From: Thiocapsa bogorovii
GTDB lineage: Bacteria; Pseudomonadota; Gammaproteobacteria; Chromatiales; Chromatiaceae
Length of the DNA: 64,000 nucleotides
NCBI RefSeq assembly: GCF_021228795.1
Contig: NZ_CP089309.1
Coordinates: 3,286,001-3,350,000, forward strand
Direction of reading: 5' to 3'
Positions within the stretch are counted from its first letter, which is position 1. Each line of letters begins with the position of its first letter. Positions 29,201 through 37,833 of this stretch are shown one piece after another. Position numbers and translations under genes: made by a program. Under the pieces are notes generated by a model. The model searched no databases, was not told the origin of the DNA, and saw only the letters and a list, made by a program, of their open reading frames with translations.

Positions 29201-30027
29201 CCCTCGCAGTCGATTTGGAAGGGGGTTATCGGTCTCTTGTCGTCGCCGGTGCCGTCGATCCGGATTGCGGTCAGCGCGCCACCCCAGAGACAGCCGCTAT
29301 CGAGTCCCCAGACGTTGTGCTCGGCGAGATAGCCGATGGTGGACCAGTGACCGAAGATGATCCGGTCGTCGCGGGTGCGCCGGTCCGGCATCCGAAACCA
29401 GGGCAGGCGTCCGGCCGATTGGCTGCCGATCTCGCCTTTCTCGCCGAGTGCAAGGGCGCCGTCCGACGCGCAGAAGCGCAGTCGGGTCAGGCAGTTGGTG
29501 ATGAATCGCAGACGGTCCATGCCGGTCAGGTCGGGCGACCAGCGCTTGGGTTTGTTGCCGTACATCGCCATCAGATAAGCGCGGTAATCCGGTCCGCGCA
29601 GGGTCGACTCGAGCTCCTGCGCGCATGCCCGCGCGTCCGAGAGGCTCCATTGAGGCGGCAGACCGGCATGGATCATCGAGAAACCGAGATCCGGATCATG
29701 GTGCAGCAGCGGGCGATGGCGCAGCCAGTGCAGGAGCGCGTCGCGGTCGGGCGCCTCCAGCACCGCGTGGAGCGTGCTCTTGCCCGCGTGCCGGGTATTG
29801 CCTTCGGCCAGGGCGAGTAGATGCAGGTCGTGGTTGCCGAGGACCGTGACGGCGCAATCGCCCAGATCGTGGACGAACCGAAGCACGGCAAGCGACTCGG
29901 GCCCGCGATTGACCAAGTCGCCGACGAGCCAAAGTCGGTCGACGCCCGGATCGAACCGGAGCCTGTCGAGCAGTTGCCGCAGCTCCCGATAGCAGCCCTG
30001 GATGTCGCCGACGGCGTAGGTGGGCAT
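29176..30027 (-). CDS. apaH: Symmetrical bis(5'-nucleosyl)-tetraphosphatase
   Basis: A 283-residue metallophosphatase that hydrolyses Ap4A to two ADP and can decap Np4-capped RNA. The metal-binding motifs are GDIQGCYREL (residues 7-16), GDLVNRGPESL and GNHDLHLLAL. It is downstream of apaG on the same strand, in the apaG-apaH order known from enterobacteria, and overlaps the 3' end of folA convergently. Confidence 0.97.
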   Translation of the reverse strand: MPTYAVGDIQGCYRELRQLLDRLRFDPGVDRLWLVGDLVNRGPESLAVLRFVHDLGDCAVTVLGNHDLHLLALAEGNTRHAGKSTLHAVLEAPDRDALLHWLRHRPLLHHDPDLGFSMIHAGLPPQWSLSDARACAQELESTLRGPDYRAYLMAMYGNKPKRWSPDLTGMDRLRFITNCLTRLRFCASDGALALGEKGEIGSQSAGRLPWFRMPDRRTRDDRIIFGHWSTIGYLAEHNVWGLDSGCLWGGALTAIRIDGTGDDKRPITPFQIDCEGYLRPGSD

Positions 30028-30053
30028 GGCCGCGTGGGTTCCGGCGGGCGCGC

Positions 30054-30479
30054 TCAGTGAATGGTCATGGCGGACGCCAACGAGAAGGCCGGGATATCGG
30101 CATCGAAGCGGGTGCCGTCGTCGCCGATCATGCCGTAACTGCCGTGCATGCTGCCGATCGGGGTGGCGATGATGGTGCCGCTCGTGTACTCGAAACGCTC
30201 ACCGGGCTTCAGGTGGGGTTGCTCCCCGACGACGCCCTCTCCTCTAACCTCCTGCGCCTTGCCGTCCGCATCCGTAATGATCCAATGCCGATCCAGCAGG
30301 CGCGCCGATTGGTCGCCGTGATTCTCGATCACGATCGTATAAGCGAACACATAACGTCCTTCTCCGGGAGAAGACCGCTCCGGCTGGTACTGACTGTTGG
30401 CTGAAATCTTGATCGAAAACTCTTTCACCTGAACCTCCACATCGCAGACAAGCGCATCGGATCGCGTGATAATACACAT
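30054..30479 (-). CDS. apaG: ApaG domain protein (Co2+/Mg2+ efflux-associated)
   Basis: A protein of about 141 residues with an Ig-like ApaG fold. It shows RYVFAYTIVIENHGDQSARLLDRHWIITDADG, GEGVVGEQPHLKPGERFEYTSG and TPIGSMHGSYGMI, closely following the E. coli pattern. The ATG at 30479 gives a slightly long N-terminus (MCIITRSD); a GTG further in may be the true start. It lies 26 bp upstream of apaH. Confidence 0.92.
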   Translation of the reverse strand: MCIITRSDALVCDVEVQVKEFSIKISANSQYQPERSSPGEGRYVFAYTIVIENHGDQSARLLDRHWIITDADGKAQEVRGEGVVGEQPHLKPGERFEYTSGTIIATPIGSMHGSYGMIGDDGTRFDADIPAFSLASAMTIH

Positions 30480-30585
30480 GGCCCCGTCGCGCGATCCAGG
30501 CGCATCGGGGCCACTCTTAAATTTCGGTGTCCCGCAAGGACAGCGAGCCACTCAGCTAGAGTCGTGACATCAGGTCGGTTGACGC

Positions 30586-30753
30586 ATGCGCTCCAAATCA
30601 TCTCCTCCCAAGCCCGATCTCGTGGTGTTGGTGATCGCCTTTGCGTTGATCGGGATGGCGGTGACTCTGGCGTATCAGATCGGTCTTTACGCGAACGTCG
30701 AGCGCGCGCCGATCGCCAAGCAGGCGGTCGCTCCGAAGGATTTCGGCGGCTGA
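30586..30753 (+). CDS. Small single-span membrane protein
   Basis: A 55-residue open frame, divergent from apaG. It has a short basic N-terminus (MRSKSSPPKPD), one hydrophobic helix (LVVLVIAFALIGMAVTLAYQI) and a short tail. The amphipathic organisation and the absence of a competing frame suggest a real gene, but there is no recognised family and no strong ribosome site. It lies 123 bp upstream of the Gfo/Idh/MocA gene. Confidence 0.5.
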   Translation: MRSKSSPPKPDLVVLVIAFALIGMAVTLAYQIGLYANVERAPIAKQAVAPKDFGG

Positions 30754-30876
30754 AGACCTCGGCGCGCGGGAGGACAACGTGACCTCAACCGTTCCTCGGC
30801 ACGCCCTGCCGTGCGATGTACGCCGGCGCCCGGTCCCGGGGGCTCCGAGGCTCAACAACGCATCCGGTGGTAGCCT

Positions 30877-31812
30877 ATGTCCGATAAACTCCGCGTCGCC
30901 GTCATCGGTGTCGGTTATCTGGGGCGTTTCCATGCCCTGATCTACTCGCGCATGCCGGATGTCGAGTTGGCGGGCGTGGTCGATGTCGACCCGGCCCGCG
31001 CCGCAGCAGTCGCTGCCGAGGCCGGATGTGCCGCGTTCGGGCGGATCGAGGATGTCATCGAGCGTGTCGATGCGGTCAGCATCGTGGTCCCGACGACCGC
31101 GCACCTGGAGGCGGCGGCTCCCTTCCTGTCCCGCGGGATCGCGGTTCTGCTCGAAAAGCCCATCGCGGCGAGTCTGGCCGACGGGATCGAGATCGTCCGG
31201 CTCGCGCGCGCGCAGCATGCCACCTTGCAGATCGGTCATGTCGAGCGGTTCAACGCCGGCGTCATGGCGCTCGCAGAGCGCATCCACGCGCCTGTCTACA
31301 TCGAGGCCCAGCGGATGGGCGGATTCACGGAGCGCGCGACCGATGTCGACGTGGTCTCCGATCTCATGATCCACGACATCGACATCATCCTCTCCCTGGT
31401 CGGGGCACGGATCGCGAACATCTCCGCCGTGGGCGCCTCCGTGCTGACGGATCACGTGGATATCGCGAGTGCCCGATTGGAGTTCGACCAGGGGACCGTC
31501 GCCAACGTCGTCGCCAGTCGCGTCTCGGACAAGACCACCCGGCGGATTCGCGTCTTCCAACCCGGCAGCTACCTCTCGCTCGACTTCATCGCGCAGACCA
31601 TCGATATCGCCGCGCCTCGCGCCGCCGCGGGTTCCGCACGCCCGGAGATCGCCCGCGAGCGGATCAGCGTCGAGCCGGTCAAGCCGCTGGATCTGGAGCT
31701 TGCCGAGTTCGTGCGCTGTATCCGGGAGGGACGCCCTCCGCTGGTGGACGGGCAGACCGGGTTGAACGCGCTCGAGGTTGCTTTGGAAGTTCGCGCACGC
31801 ACGGGGCACTAG
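30877..31812 (+). CDS. Gfo/Idh/MocA family oxidoreductase
   Basis: A 311-residue NAD(P)-dependent sugar dehydrogenase-type protein. The Rossmann motif VIGVGYLGRFHA is at residues 8-19, the EKP motif is in VLLEKPIAAS near residue 93, and HVERFN and DLMIHDIDIIL fit the catalytic region. The substrate is not evident. UDP-N-acetylglucosamine 3-dehydrogenases of the GnnA type belong to this family, but no aminotransferase partner lies next to it, so I leave the function open. Confidence 0.85.
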   Translation: MSDKLRVAVIGVGYLGRFHALIYSRMPDVELAGVVDVDPARAAAVAAEAGCAAFGRIEDVIERVDAVSIVVPTTAHLEAAAPFLSRGIAVLLEKPIAASLADGIEIVRLARAQHATLQIGHVERFNAGVMALAERIHAPVYIEAQRMGGFTERATDVDVVSDLMIHDIDIILSLVGARIANISAVGASVLTDHVDIASARLEFDQGTVANVVASRVSDKTTRRIRVFQPGSYLSLDFIAQTIDIAAPRAAAGSARPEIARERISVEPVKPLDLELAEFVRCIREGRPPLVDGQTGLNALEVALEVRARTGH

Positions 31813-31815
31813 AGC

Positions 31816-31900
31816 TAAACCGCGTCCGGCTTGACATTCGCCGGGATGCTTTGGCCGCTGCGTCCGAGCCATCAATGGGCGCTTAAGCAGACGCGGTTTA
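31816..31900. repeat. Dispersed CGCGGTTTA element (copy G)
   Basis: An 85-bp copy four bases after the stop of the oxidoreductase gene, starting TAAACCGCGTCCGGC and ending CAGACGCGGTTTA. Its interior is more diverged than in copies A and D. Confidence 0.75.
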
Positions 31901-32314
31901 GGAATTCATAATATTGTTTTTGAAATTATTTTTGATTTTGGTCGTGCCGTTCGAAGGGCTATTTGGGTTGCCGTCGCCGATGCCGTCGGTCTTGGCCAAG
32001 CCGTGCGAGGCAGAACCGACCGTCGGCGTCATCCACGAGCCTAATCGTTGTCGTTGTCGTTGTCGTTGTCGTTTCCGACAACCGTGGCAAAGGTGCTTTC
32101 TCGCCGAGTTGTTCTGCTTATTCTCGAACCGTTTGTTGTCGGTCACTCTATTCCACGGGAATTCCTCAGAGTAATCCGCGCTGGCCCTACCGGATTCGTC
32201 CACCGCTTTTGCGGCTGCCTACGGTCCAGCTGGTCTTGGGCCGGTTCAGGGGATCCTAACGGCAGTAACCGGCCACTTCCGACCGCTCGCTCTTCGGCTA
32301 TGGCTGACCGCTCT
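31901..32314. other. AT-richer boundary region before the RIT element
   Basis: About 410 bp with no supported gene. It has a short AT-rich start and a small hexamer run (TCGTTG repeated four times and a partial unit, 32045-32074). An 86-codon plus-strand frame at 31914 begins with a hydrophobic stretch, but it is interrupted by the hexamer run and has no recognisable family. It marks the left edge of the accessory region. Confidence 0.5.
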
Positions 32315-32346
32315 ACGCGCTTATGGAAAGCTTTCCATAAGCGCGT
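32315..32346. repeat. 32-bp perfect palindrome at RIT copy 1
   Basis: ACGCGCTTATGGAAAG is followed directly by its reverse complement. The identical palindrome occurs at 50119-50150 next to RIT copy 2. It directly abuts the 23-bp terminal repeat. In copy 1 it sits on the ritA side of the element and in copy 2 on the ritC side, so it behaves as part of the recombination junction rather than as fixed element sequence. Confidence 0.9.
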
Positions 32347-32497
32347 TTATGCAAAGCTCGCGATTATGCGGAGTTTAGATCGTGAAGCGCGTGCCGAGTG
32401 AGGCAAGGTGCGGCTTGGCGGGCAAGATGGGCATTGAATCCTCGACATAATCGCTGCGACGTCCTGAAGTGGTCGGCCCACTTGTCAGGAGGTTCGC

Positions 32498-33461
32498 ATG
32501 AGCAACGATACACAGCTTCCGCTCTCGAAGGCAGATCGTCAGGCCCTCACTTCCGCTTCCGATCCCATCGGCGCAGAACTGCAGCGTTACGACGCGCATC
32601 TGCGTGACGTGCATGGCCTGGCACCCGGCACCCGAAGGGGCTACTTACGGATTGCGGGCCGGTTGCTGCATCAACATTTTGATGGTGATCACGTCGATAT
32701 CGCCACGCTCCAGCCGTCCGACATCCGCCGGTTTCTCACCCACGAATTGATCGCGCGTCACACCCCCTCTCATGCTCACAGCGTGACCGGCGGGCTGCGC
32801 AGCTATCTGCGCTATCGCAGCACGCAGGGAGATGCGGTTGAGCCCTTGACCGCCGTCATCGCCTCCCCGGCGCACTGGACACTGGCGCACTTGCCGAAGG
32901 CGCTCTCGCGCGAGGAGGCCGCACGCCTGCTCGACGCCTGCCAAGCGGTCCAGCGCTGGCCGAAACGTGGGTATGCCATGGCACGCTGCGCGCTGGACCT
33001 GGGTCTGCGGGCGGGAGAGATCGCCCCTTTTGATGATCAGCGACATCGATTGGCAGGCCGGGACGGTCACGCTGCGGGCCACCAAGTCGCGACGACAGGA
33101 TGTGTTGCCTTTGCCGGTCGAAACCGGAGAGGTACTGGCCGACTATCTGATGCATGAGCGCCCCGGGAGTGCCGGCGCGGCGGTCTTTGTCCGTGCGCTC
33201 AAGCCGTACGATCGCCCCGTGACCTCGACTGCCGTCCAGAAGGTGATCACCCGCGCCTTGCGTCGCAGCGGGCTGCCGTATTCCGGCTCGCATGTGCTGC
33301 GGCACACCTTTGCGGCGGATCTCCTGGAGCGAGGCAGCTCTCTCAAGGAGATCGCCGATCTGCTGCGCCACCGCTCGCTGCGAACCACGCAGATCTACGC
33401 CAAGCTCGACACGCCGCAGCTGATCGGCGTTGCGCTGCCCTGGCCGGGGAGTGTGTCATGA
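32498..33461 (+). pseudogene. ritA: RIT tyrosine recombinase A, frameshifted
   Basis: The first of the three recombinases, about 320 residues if read through. The N-terminal SAM-like domain and the first catalytic arginine (LGLRAGEIA) are in one frame. The rest, with HVLRHTFAADLLERG, LLRHRSLRTTQIY and the catalytic tyrosine, is in the +1 frame. The shift falls at a CCCCTTTT run around 33023-33030. Skipping one base there restores the expected spacing EIA-LLMISDIDW. AGGAGG precedes the ATG. The same shift is present in the second copy, so it is either an inherited lesion or programmed frameshifting. Confidence 0.82.
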
Positions 33462-34432
33462 GCACGACCATCCCTCTTCAGCAGCGCGTCGACGACTATC
33501 TGTCCGAACGCCGTCGGCTCGGCTTCGAGCTGCGCCCGCTCCACGGGCTGCTCACCGATTTCGCCACCTTCGTCGCCGAGCGCCATCACGACGGACCGCT
33601 GAGCATCGAGCTGATGGTCGAGTGGGCCCGAAAAGGGAAAGGAGGTCAGGGAACACGGGAAACCTGGTATCGGCGCCTGGCCAATCTACGCCCCTTCCTG
33701 CGCTATCTGCGCCAGTTCGAGCCGGACACCGAAATCCCCGAGGAGACGCTTTTCGGCCCGGCGCCCGGCCGCGTAGCACCCCACATCTACCGTGAGGAGG
33801 AGATCGTCGCGCTTCTTGCCGCCACCCGCACGCTCGGTCCACCCGGGTGCTTGCGTGCCGCGACCTATGAAACCTTGTTTGGCTTGATGGCGGCAACCGG
33901 GCTGCGCGTGTCCGAAGCCATTCACCTGCGCGAGGCCGATGTCGACCTCAAGCGCGGCCTGCTGACCGTGCGCGAGAGCAAGTGTGGCAAGTCACGCCAA
34001 GTACCCTTGCATCCCAGCACCGTCGAGGCGCTGACCCGCTTCCGCCAACGGCGTCGGCGCGAGATCCCAACGACGCCCGATCCGGCGTTCTTCACCGGCG
34101 CGCGTGGGTCGCTCCCGGGGCAACCCCTCGGCGAACGCCAAGTCCGTCGTGTCTTCAGTCAGTTGCGCGAGCAGCTCCACTGGGCCAATCGCGGCGCCCA
34201 TGCCGCGCCGCGTCTGCATGATCTGAGGCATACCTTTGCCGTCAGACGCTTGATCGCGTGGCAGCGCGAAGGCTGCGATCTTGACCGGAAGATGCTGGCC
34301 CTCTCGACCTATCTGGGCCATGCCAACATTGGCTGTACCTACTGGTATCTCTCTGCGGTTCCGGAGCTGATGGCCGTGGCCGGTGCGAAATTCGAGCGCT
34401 TCGCCGCGCTCGAGGAGTGCCGGGATGCCTAA
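33458..34432 (+). CDS. ritB: RIT tyrosine recombinase B
   Basis: A 324-residue tyrosine recombinase. The catalytic arginine is in ATGLRVSEAIHL, the HxxR motif in LHDLRHTFAVRRLI, and GHANIGCTYWYLS contains the second histidine and the tyrosine. Its ATG overlaps the ritA stop (ATGA) and its own end overlaps ritC by 8 bp, indicating translational coupling. The frame is intact. Confidence 0.9.
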   Translation: MSTTIPLQQRVDDYLSERRRLGFELRPLHGLLTDFATFVAERHHDGPLSIELMVEWARKGKGGQGTRETWYRRLANLRPFLRYLRQFEPDTEIPEETLFGPAPGRVAPHIYREEEIVALLAATRTLGPPGCLRAATYETLFGLMAATGLRVSEAIHLREADVDLKRGLLTVRESKCGKSRQVPLHPSTVEALTRFRQRRRREIPTTPDPAFFTGARGSLPGQPLGERQVRRVFSQLREQLHWANRGAHAAPRLHDLRHTFAVRRLIAWQREGCDLDRKMLALSTYLGHANIGCTYWYLSAVPELMAVAGAKFERFAALEECRDA

Positions 34433-35438
34433 GCCTGCGTCGCCAGCTCCCTCATTCGCCGCCCTCGTGCAAGCCTACTTCACCGAGTATCTCACCCGGC
34501 AGCGGGCCTTGAGCCCACAGACCGTTGCCGCCTACCGTGATGCCATGGTGCTCTTTCTCCAATTCGCGCAGTCGCACCTGGGCAAGGCACCGGTTGCGAT
34601 GACCCTCGCGGAGATCACCCCGGAACTGCTCACGGCATTCCTCGATCATCTTGAGCAACAACGCCGGAACTGCGTGCGCAGCCGAAACGCCCGCCTGGCG
34701 GCGCTGCGCTCCTTCTTAAAATTCGCCGCTCACCGGGATGTGGCGTCATTACAGATCGTCGAGCGCGCGCTCGGCATCCCCGTGAAGCGTTTCGAACGCC
34801 CCATGTTCGGCTACCTCTCCGCGGAGGAAATGCAGGCCGTGATCCATGCGCCACCGAGTACCTGGTTCGGTCAGCGTGATCACCTGCTCCTGCAGCTGCT
34901 CTACAATACCGGGGCACGGGTCTCCGAGATCACGCAGGTCAACGTCGGCGACGTCGTCTTGGAGGAACACGCCGCCTGCGTGCATCTGCATGGCAAGGGG
35001 CGCAAGCAGCGCAGCGTTCCGCTCTGGCGCTCCACCATCAAGGCCATCCGCGCCTGGCTGAAACAAAACCCCGACCTTGGCGCCGGATCTCCGTTACTAC
35101 CCAACCGAAACGGGCAGGCCATGACGCGGACGAATGTCTCGCTACGCTTGGAAGCGGCCGTGCAGACAGCCTCCAAGCGCTATCCCGCATTGGCTAGTCG
35201 CGCCATCTCGCCGCACACGATTCGACATACGACGGCCATGCACCTGTTGCAGGCGGGCGTCGACATCAGTGTCATCGCACTCTGGCTCGGACACGAAAGC
35301 CCGGTGACAACGCATCAGTACATCGAAGCCGATTTGGCGATGAAAGAGCACGCGCTGGCCAAGCTCCAGGAGCCGGACACGGTGCTCCATCGCTACCGGG
35401 CACCCGACAGCCTGATCGAGTTCCTGACGACCCTGTGA
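34425..35438 (+). CDS. ritC: RIT tyrosine recombinase C
   Basis: A 337-residue tyrosine recombinase. The catalytic arginine is in YNTGARVSEITQV, then PHTIRHTTAMHLLQAG, and WLGHESPVTTHQYIEAD with the terminal tyrosine. The start MPKPASPAPSFAALVQAYF overlaps the ritB stop; the longer open frame to 34383 lies inside ritB. The frame is intact and the protein is identical to that of copy 2. Confidence 0.9.
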   Translation: MPKPASPAPSFAALVQAYFTEYLTRQRALSPQTVAAYRDAMVLFLQFAQSHLGKAPVAMTLAEITPELLTAFLDHLEQQRRNCVRSRNARLAALRSFLKFAAHRDVASLQIVERALGIPVKRFERPMFGYLSAEEMQAVIHAPPSTWFGQRDHLLLQLLYNTGARVSEITQVNVGDVVLEEHAACVHLHGKGRKQRSVPLWRSTIKAIRAWLKQNPDLGAGSPLLPNRNGQAMTRTNVSLRLEAAVQTASKRYPALASRAISPHTIRHTTAMHLLQAGVDISVIALWLGHESPVTTHQYIEADLAMKEHALAKLQEPDTVLHRYRAPDSLIEFLTTL

Positions 35439-35532
35439 TTATGAGAAGCTCGCAGCGTACCTTGACCGCCTGCCGACGGCGGTCAGTGAGTCCTGCCAAA
35501 GCCCGCTTTGCATAATCGCGAGTTTTGCATAA

Positions 35533-35710
35533 ACGCGCGTTGCGGTCACCGACCTACGCGAGGAGGGCAAGGAAGTACCGCAGGAAGCGGACATCGACCT
35601 GCGGTGGTGGTCGGCGCTACCATCCACCCGGGGAGAACGGAGCCTTCTGGGTGGTGAGCGGGCGGACCCGGCCACAAGCCGTCGCACGTCAGTCCAAACC
35701 GAGTGACTCT
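35533..35710. repeat. Intergenic repeat, ACGCGCGTT...AGCGGACAT family (member R3)
   Basis: Begins ACGCGCGTTGCGGTCACCGA at the right end of RIT copy 1 and contains GGAAGCGGACAT about 50 bp further. The same arrangement occurs at 36909 (R4), and in reverse orientation at 49976-50118 (R1) and about 38300-38470 (R2). It appears to provide the RIT target. The following 160 bp up to the beta-barrel gene hold two more partial AAGCGGACT motifs and no gene. Confidence 0.65.
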
Positions 35711-35870
35711 TCAACGCGCAAAGCGGACTCTCAGGGCTGGGCTGCCTCCGCCAGCGATCACTTGACGCGGGAAGCGGACTATAATCGCCTACAGCCCCCG
35801 ACGCCGGGCTTGCGGTATTCTCGCAGGGGCGCTTTCCCGATTCGAACAGAAACTCGCGAGGATAGATTCA

Positions 35871-36704
35871 ATGTTTCACTGGATCATGTTTGCGACGGGT
35901 TTACTGGTATCAGGCATCGGCATGAGTGCTGCGGCGGCCGACCCAAACTGGGGCGGTTTCTACGTAGATGGCGCGATCGGCGCGCGCAGCACGACGACCG
36001 ATATAAAGACCAGCGCGACATATAGCACGTATTCCGAAAACCGCTTCAATAGAATTCCTTTCACGGAATTGAAAACCGACACGTACGACACGGCGGACGA
36101 CGGAGGTAGCACCAACTTCCTTGGCCAGATCGCCGGCGGATGGCGTTGGGACAATGGTCAGATCGTGGCCGGGATCGGACTCTTTGTCGACTTGGCGGGC
36201 GACGATGCCGGCCGGACAAAGGACAGCGGTTCCAGCTCGACGACCTCCTGGCCCAGTGGCGTTGAAGGCAGCACCGTCTACTCCGACAGCGCGGAGCTGA
36301 AACAGACCAGTCGCTATGGAATTAGCCTGGACATTGCGCCGAGCTGGCGCACTCAGCCTTATCTGAAGGTGGTCTACGCGTGGTCGGACATCGAGCTGAA
36401 GATGCGCACGTCCGAGTGTGGCACCTCACGCGGGTACGGGCCCACGGCGCTATCCTACGACGAGACCTATTCGGGTCTAGGCATCGGCGGCGGCGTGCGC
36501 CATCTCTTCGACGATCACCTGTACTTCTTCGCCGAGGCAATGTGGCAAGACCTAGGTTCGAAGTCGTTCAACAGCGTCGCGCTTTGCGGGGACTACGGGT
36601 CGCTCTACAAGGCCGAGTACGGCGAGTACGCAACCGGCACCCAAACGGTCAAGGTCGAGCCGACCAACTTGACTGGCGTCGTTGGCATCGGCTGGAAGTT
36701 CTGA
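35871..36704 (+). CDS. Secreted outer-membrane beta-barrel protein
   Basis: A 277-residue protein with a signal peptide (MFHWIMFATGLLVSGIGMSAAAA) followed by WGGFYVDGAIGARS, alternating hydrophobic strands (FLGQIAGGWRWDNGQIVAGIGLFVD, LGIGGGVRHLFDDHLYFFAEAMWQDLG) and a C-terminal GVVGIGWKF ending in phenylalanine, as for outer-membrane barrels. No conserved family beyond OmpA/OmpW-like barrels can be named. AGGATAG precedes the ATG. It lies alone between RIT copy 1 and intergenic repeats, inside the accessory region. Confidence 0.8.
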   Translation: MFHWIMFATGLLVSGIGMSAAAADPNWGGFYVDGAIGARSTTTDIKTSATYSTYSENRFNRIPFTELKTDTYDTADDGGSTNFLGQIAGGWRWDNGQIVAGIGLFVDLAGDDAGRTKDSGSSSTTSWPSGVEGSTVYSDSAELKQTSRYGISLDIAPSWRTQPYLKVVYAWSDIELKMRTSECGTSRGYGPTALSYDETYSGLGIGGGVRHLFDDHLYFFAEAMWQDLGSKSFNSVALCGDYGSLYKAEYGEYATGTQTVKVEPTNLTGVVGIGWKF

Positions 36705-37281
36705 CAAGTCAGACCCGATCCGTCCGATCGGGCGGCGCCGCTTGCACCTGCCGCGCGCGGAGAGGTAGGAGACCCAGGGTAGTCCGGGGACCCTCGATGT
36801 AACGCATTGGTAGGGCGAGCGTCGGCTGTCCACCCGACTTCCCACTCCGACCGACGAAACTCCAGTGTTTGGAACTGGAGCCCAACCGTCGCGGATCCCG
36901 GCAACGCGATAGACAGCAAGACGCGCGTTACAGTCAGCGATCGACGGCATAGGCGGCCGGGCCGCCCAGCAGAAAGCGGACATTCATCCGAGGATGGAGG
37001 CTAGGCCCGCCGAGCCCCGCGCGGGGCGGAGCTGTCTGCGCCGGGAGGGACCGGACCCGGCCAGAGGCAGACATGAGCCACAGACGAAAACCTCGCCGAG
37101 GCGTGGTCGTGAGGCCAGTGGATCTTGAGGTCTTCGCAGCTAAGCGTGTGCGCTCCTATGGCCGGGGGGCCGTCCATCGCCTCGCAATTCCTATCCCGCC
37201 TTCCTTCCGCCGAAGCGAATCCGGCGACACGCCAAAGGCTTGCGTCACCGGCCTTTGGCTGTGACCCGGTCTTTCGTGTGG
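36705..37281. other. Non-coding region with repeat member R4
   Basis: About 580 bp without a supported gene. From 36909 it carries ACGCGCGTTACAGTCAGCGA and, about 50 bp later, CAGAAAGCGGACAT, the second direct-orientation member of the intergenic repeat family. It shares GGACCGGACCCGGCCA-like sequence with R3 further downstream. Short frames here have no family resemblance. Confidence 0.6.
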
Positions 37282-37833
37282 CTAGCGGTGCCCCTGGAAG
37301 GGCTGTCCGTTAATGGTGTCTACCGGAAAGCCCCAAACCCCGAGACCTAGGCTTTGCGCCTTCCTCTCATACGCTCGGTACTCCAGAGGCGCGTCATCGG
37401 TGGCCAAGGCGCAGCCTGCCTTAAGCAGATAGGCCGCCAAGTCGATTCCCTGATGGAAGGTTGTGTGGTTGACGTAGCACACGGCGCTCACGCTGCCGTC
37501 GTCATACTTTCCCTGCGGATAACAGTGGACAAAGCCCTGCACCCGAAAATCCAGGGCCGCCCGTGCGGTGCAAGGCCCGCGCCGCAGATTCCAGCACCGG
37601 TCCTCGCGCGCCGAAGGGGGAATATAGATGCCGTAGAGATGCACCACATGGTTGTTGATTTCGATGGTGCAGTCTTCCTGGACGAATGGGCGGCCCACGA
37701 TCTCATACAGCGCGTGGCTGTCCATCGCTAGGAGGGCCAGCGCGAACGCCAGGACCAAGGTAATCGCGGTACGTGGTCGCACCACTTTGGAACTCCCAAA
37801 GAAGACCATCAGTTGCGGTTGCGCGTGATGCAT
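37282..37833 (-). CDS. Small exported SNase-like (thermonuclease fold) protein
   Basis: A protein of up to 183 residues with a hydrophobic N-terminal segment (AITLVLAFALALLAMDSHA). The following part contains HLYGIYIPPSAREDRCWNLRRGPCTARAALDFRVQG, VCYVNHTTFHQGIDLAAYLLKAGCALA and EYRAYERKAQSLGLGVWG, which follows the layout of staphylococcal-nuclease-like domains (C-terminal A..A..GLWG). The usual catalytic arginine and glutamate positions are not clearly conserved, so activity is uncertain. The precise start is also uncertain; an internal ATG before the hydrophobic segment may be used. Confidence 0.6.
   Translation of the reverse strand: MHHAQPQLMVFFGSSKVVRPRTAITLVLAFALALLAMDSHALYEIVGRPFVQEDCTIEINNHVVHLYGIYIPPSAREDRCWNLRRGPCTARAALDFRVQGFVHCYPQGKYDDGSVSAVCYVNHTTFHQGIDLAAYLLKAGCALATDDAPLEYRAYERKAQSLGLGVWGFPVDTINGQPFQGHR

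Larger units (their letters stand above)
32347..35532 (+). mobile_element. Recombinase-in-trio (RIT) element, copy 1
   Basis: A 3186-bp element with three overlapping tyrosine recombinase genes in one direction, the defining organisation of RIT elements. The terminal inverted repeats are 23 bp: TTATGCAAAGCTCGCGATTA then TGC at 32347-32369, and its mirror at 35510-35532 with one mismatch. An ACGCGC follows the right end and begins the palindrome at the left end, suggesting a crossover core. A nearly identical copy lies in reverse orientation at 50151-55116. Confidence 0.88.

Noticed and set aside
31914-32174. 86-codon frame starting with a hydrophobic segment
   Set aside because: It runs through the TCGTTG hexamer run, giving a Cys-Arg repeat, and has no ribosome site or family. 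A real exported protein is unlikely.
32315-32346. The 32-bp palindrome as a bidirectional terminator or replication origin
   Set aside because: The identical sequence abuts both RIT copies and nothing else in the window, so association with RIT recombination explains it better.
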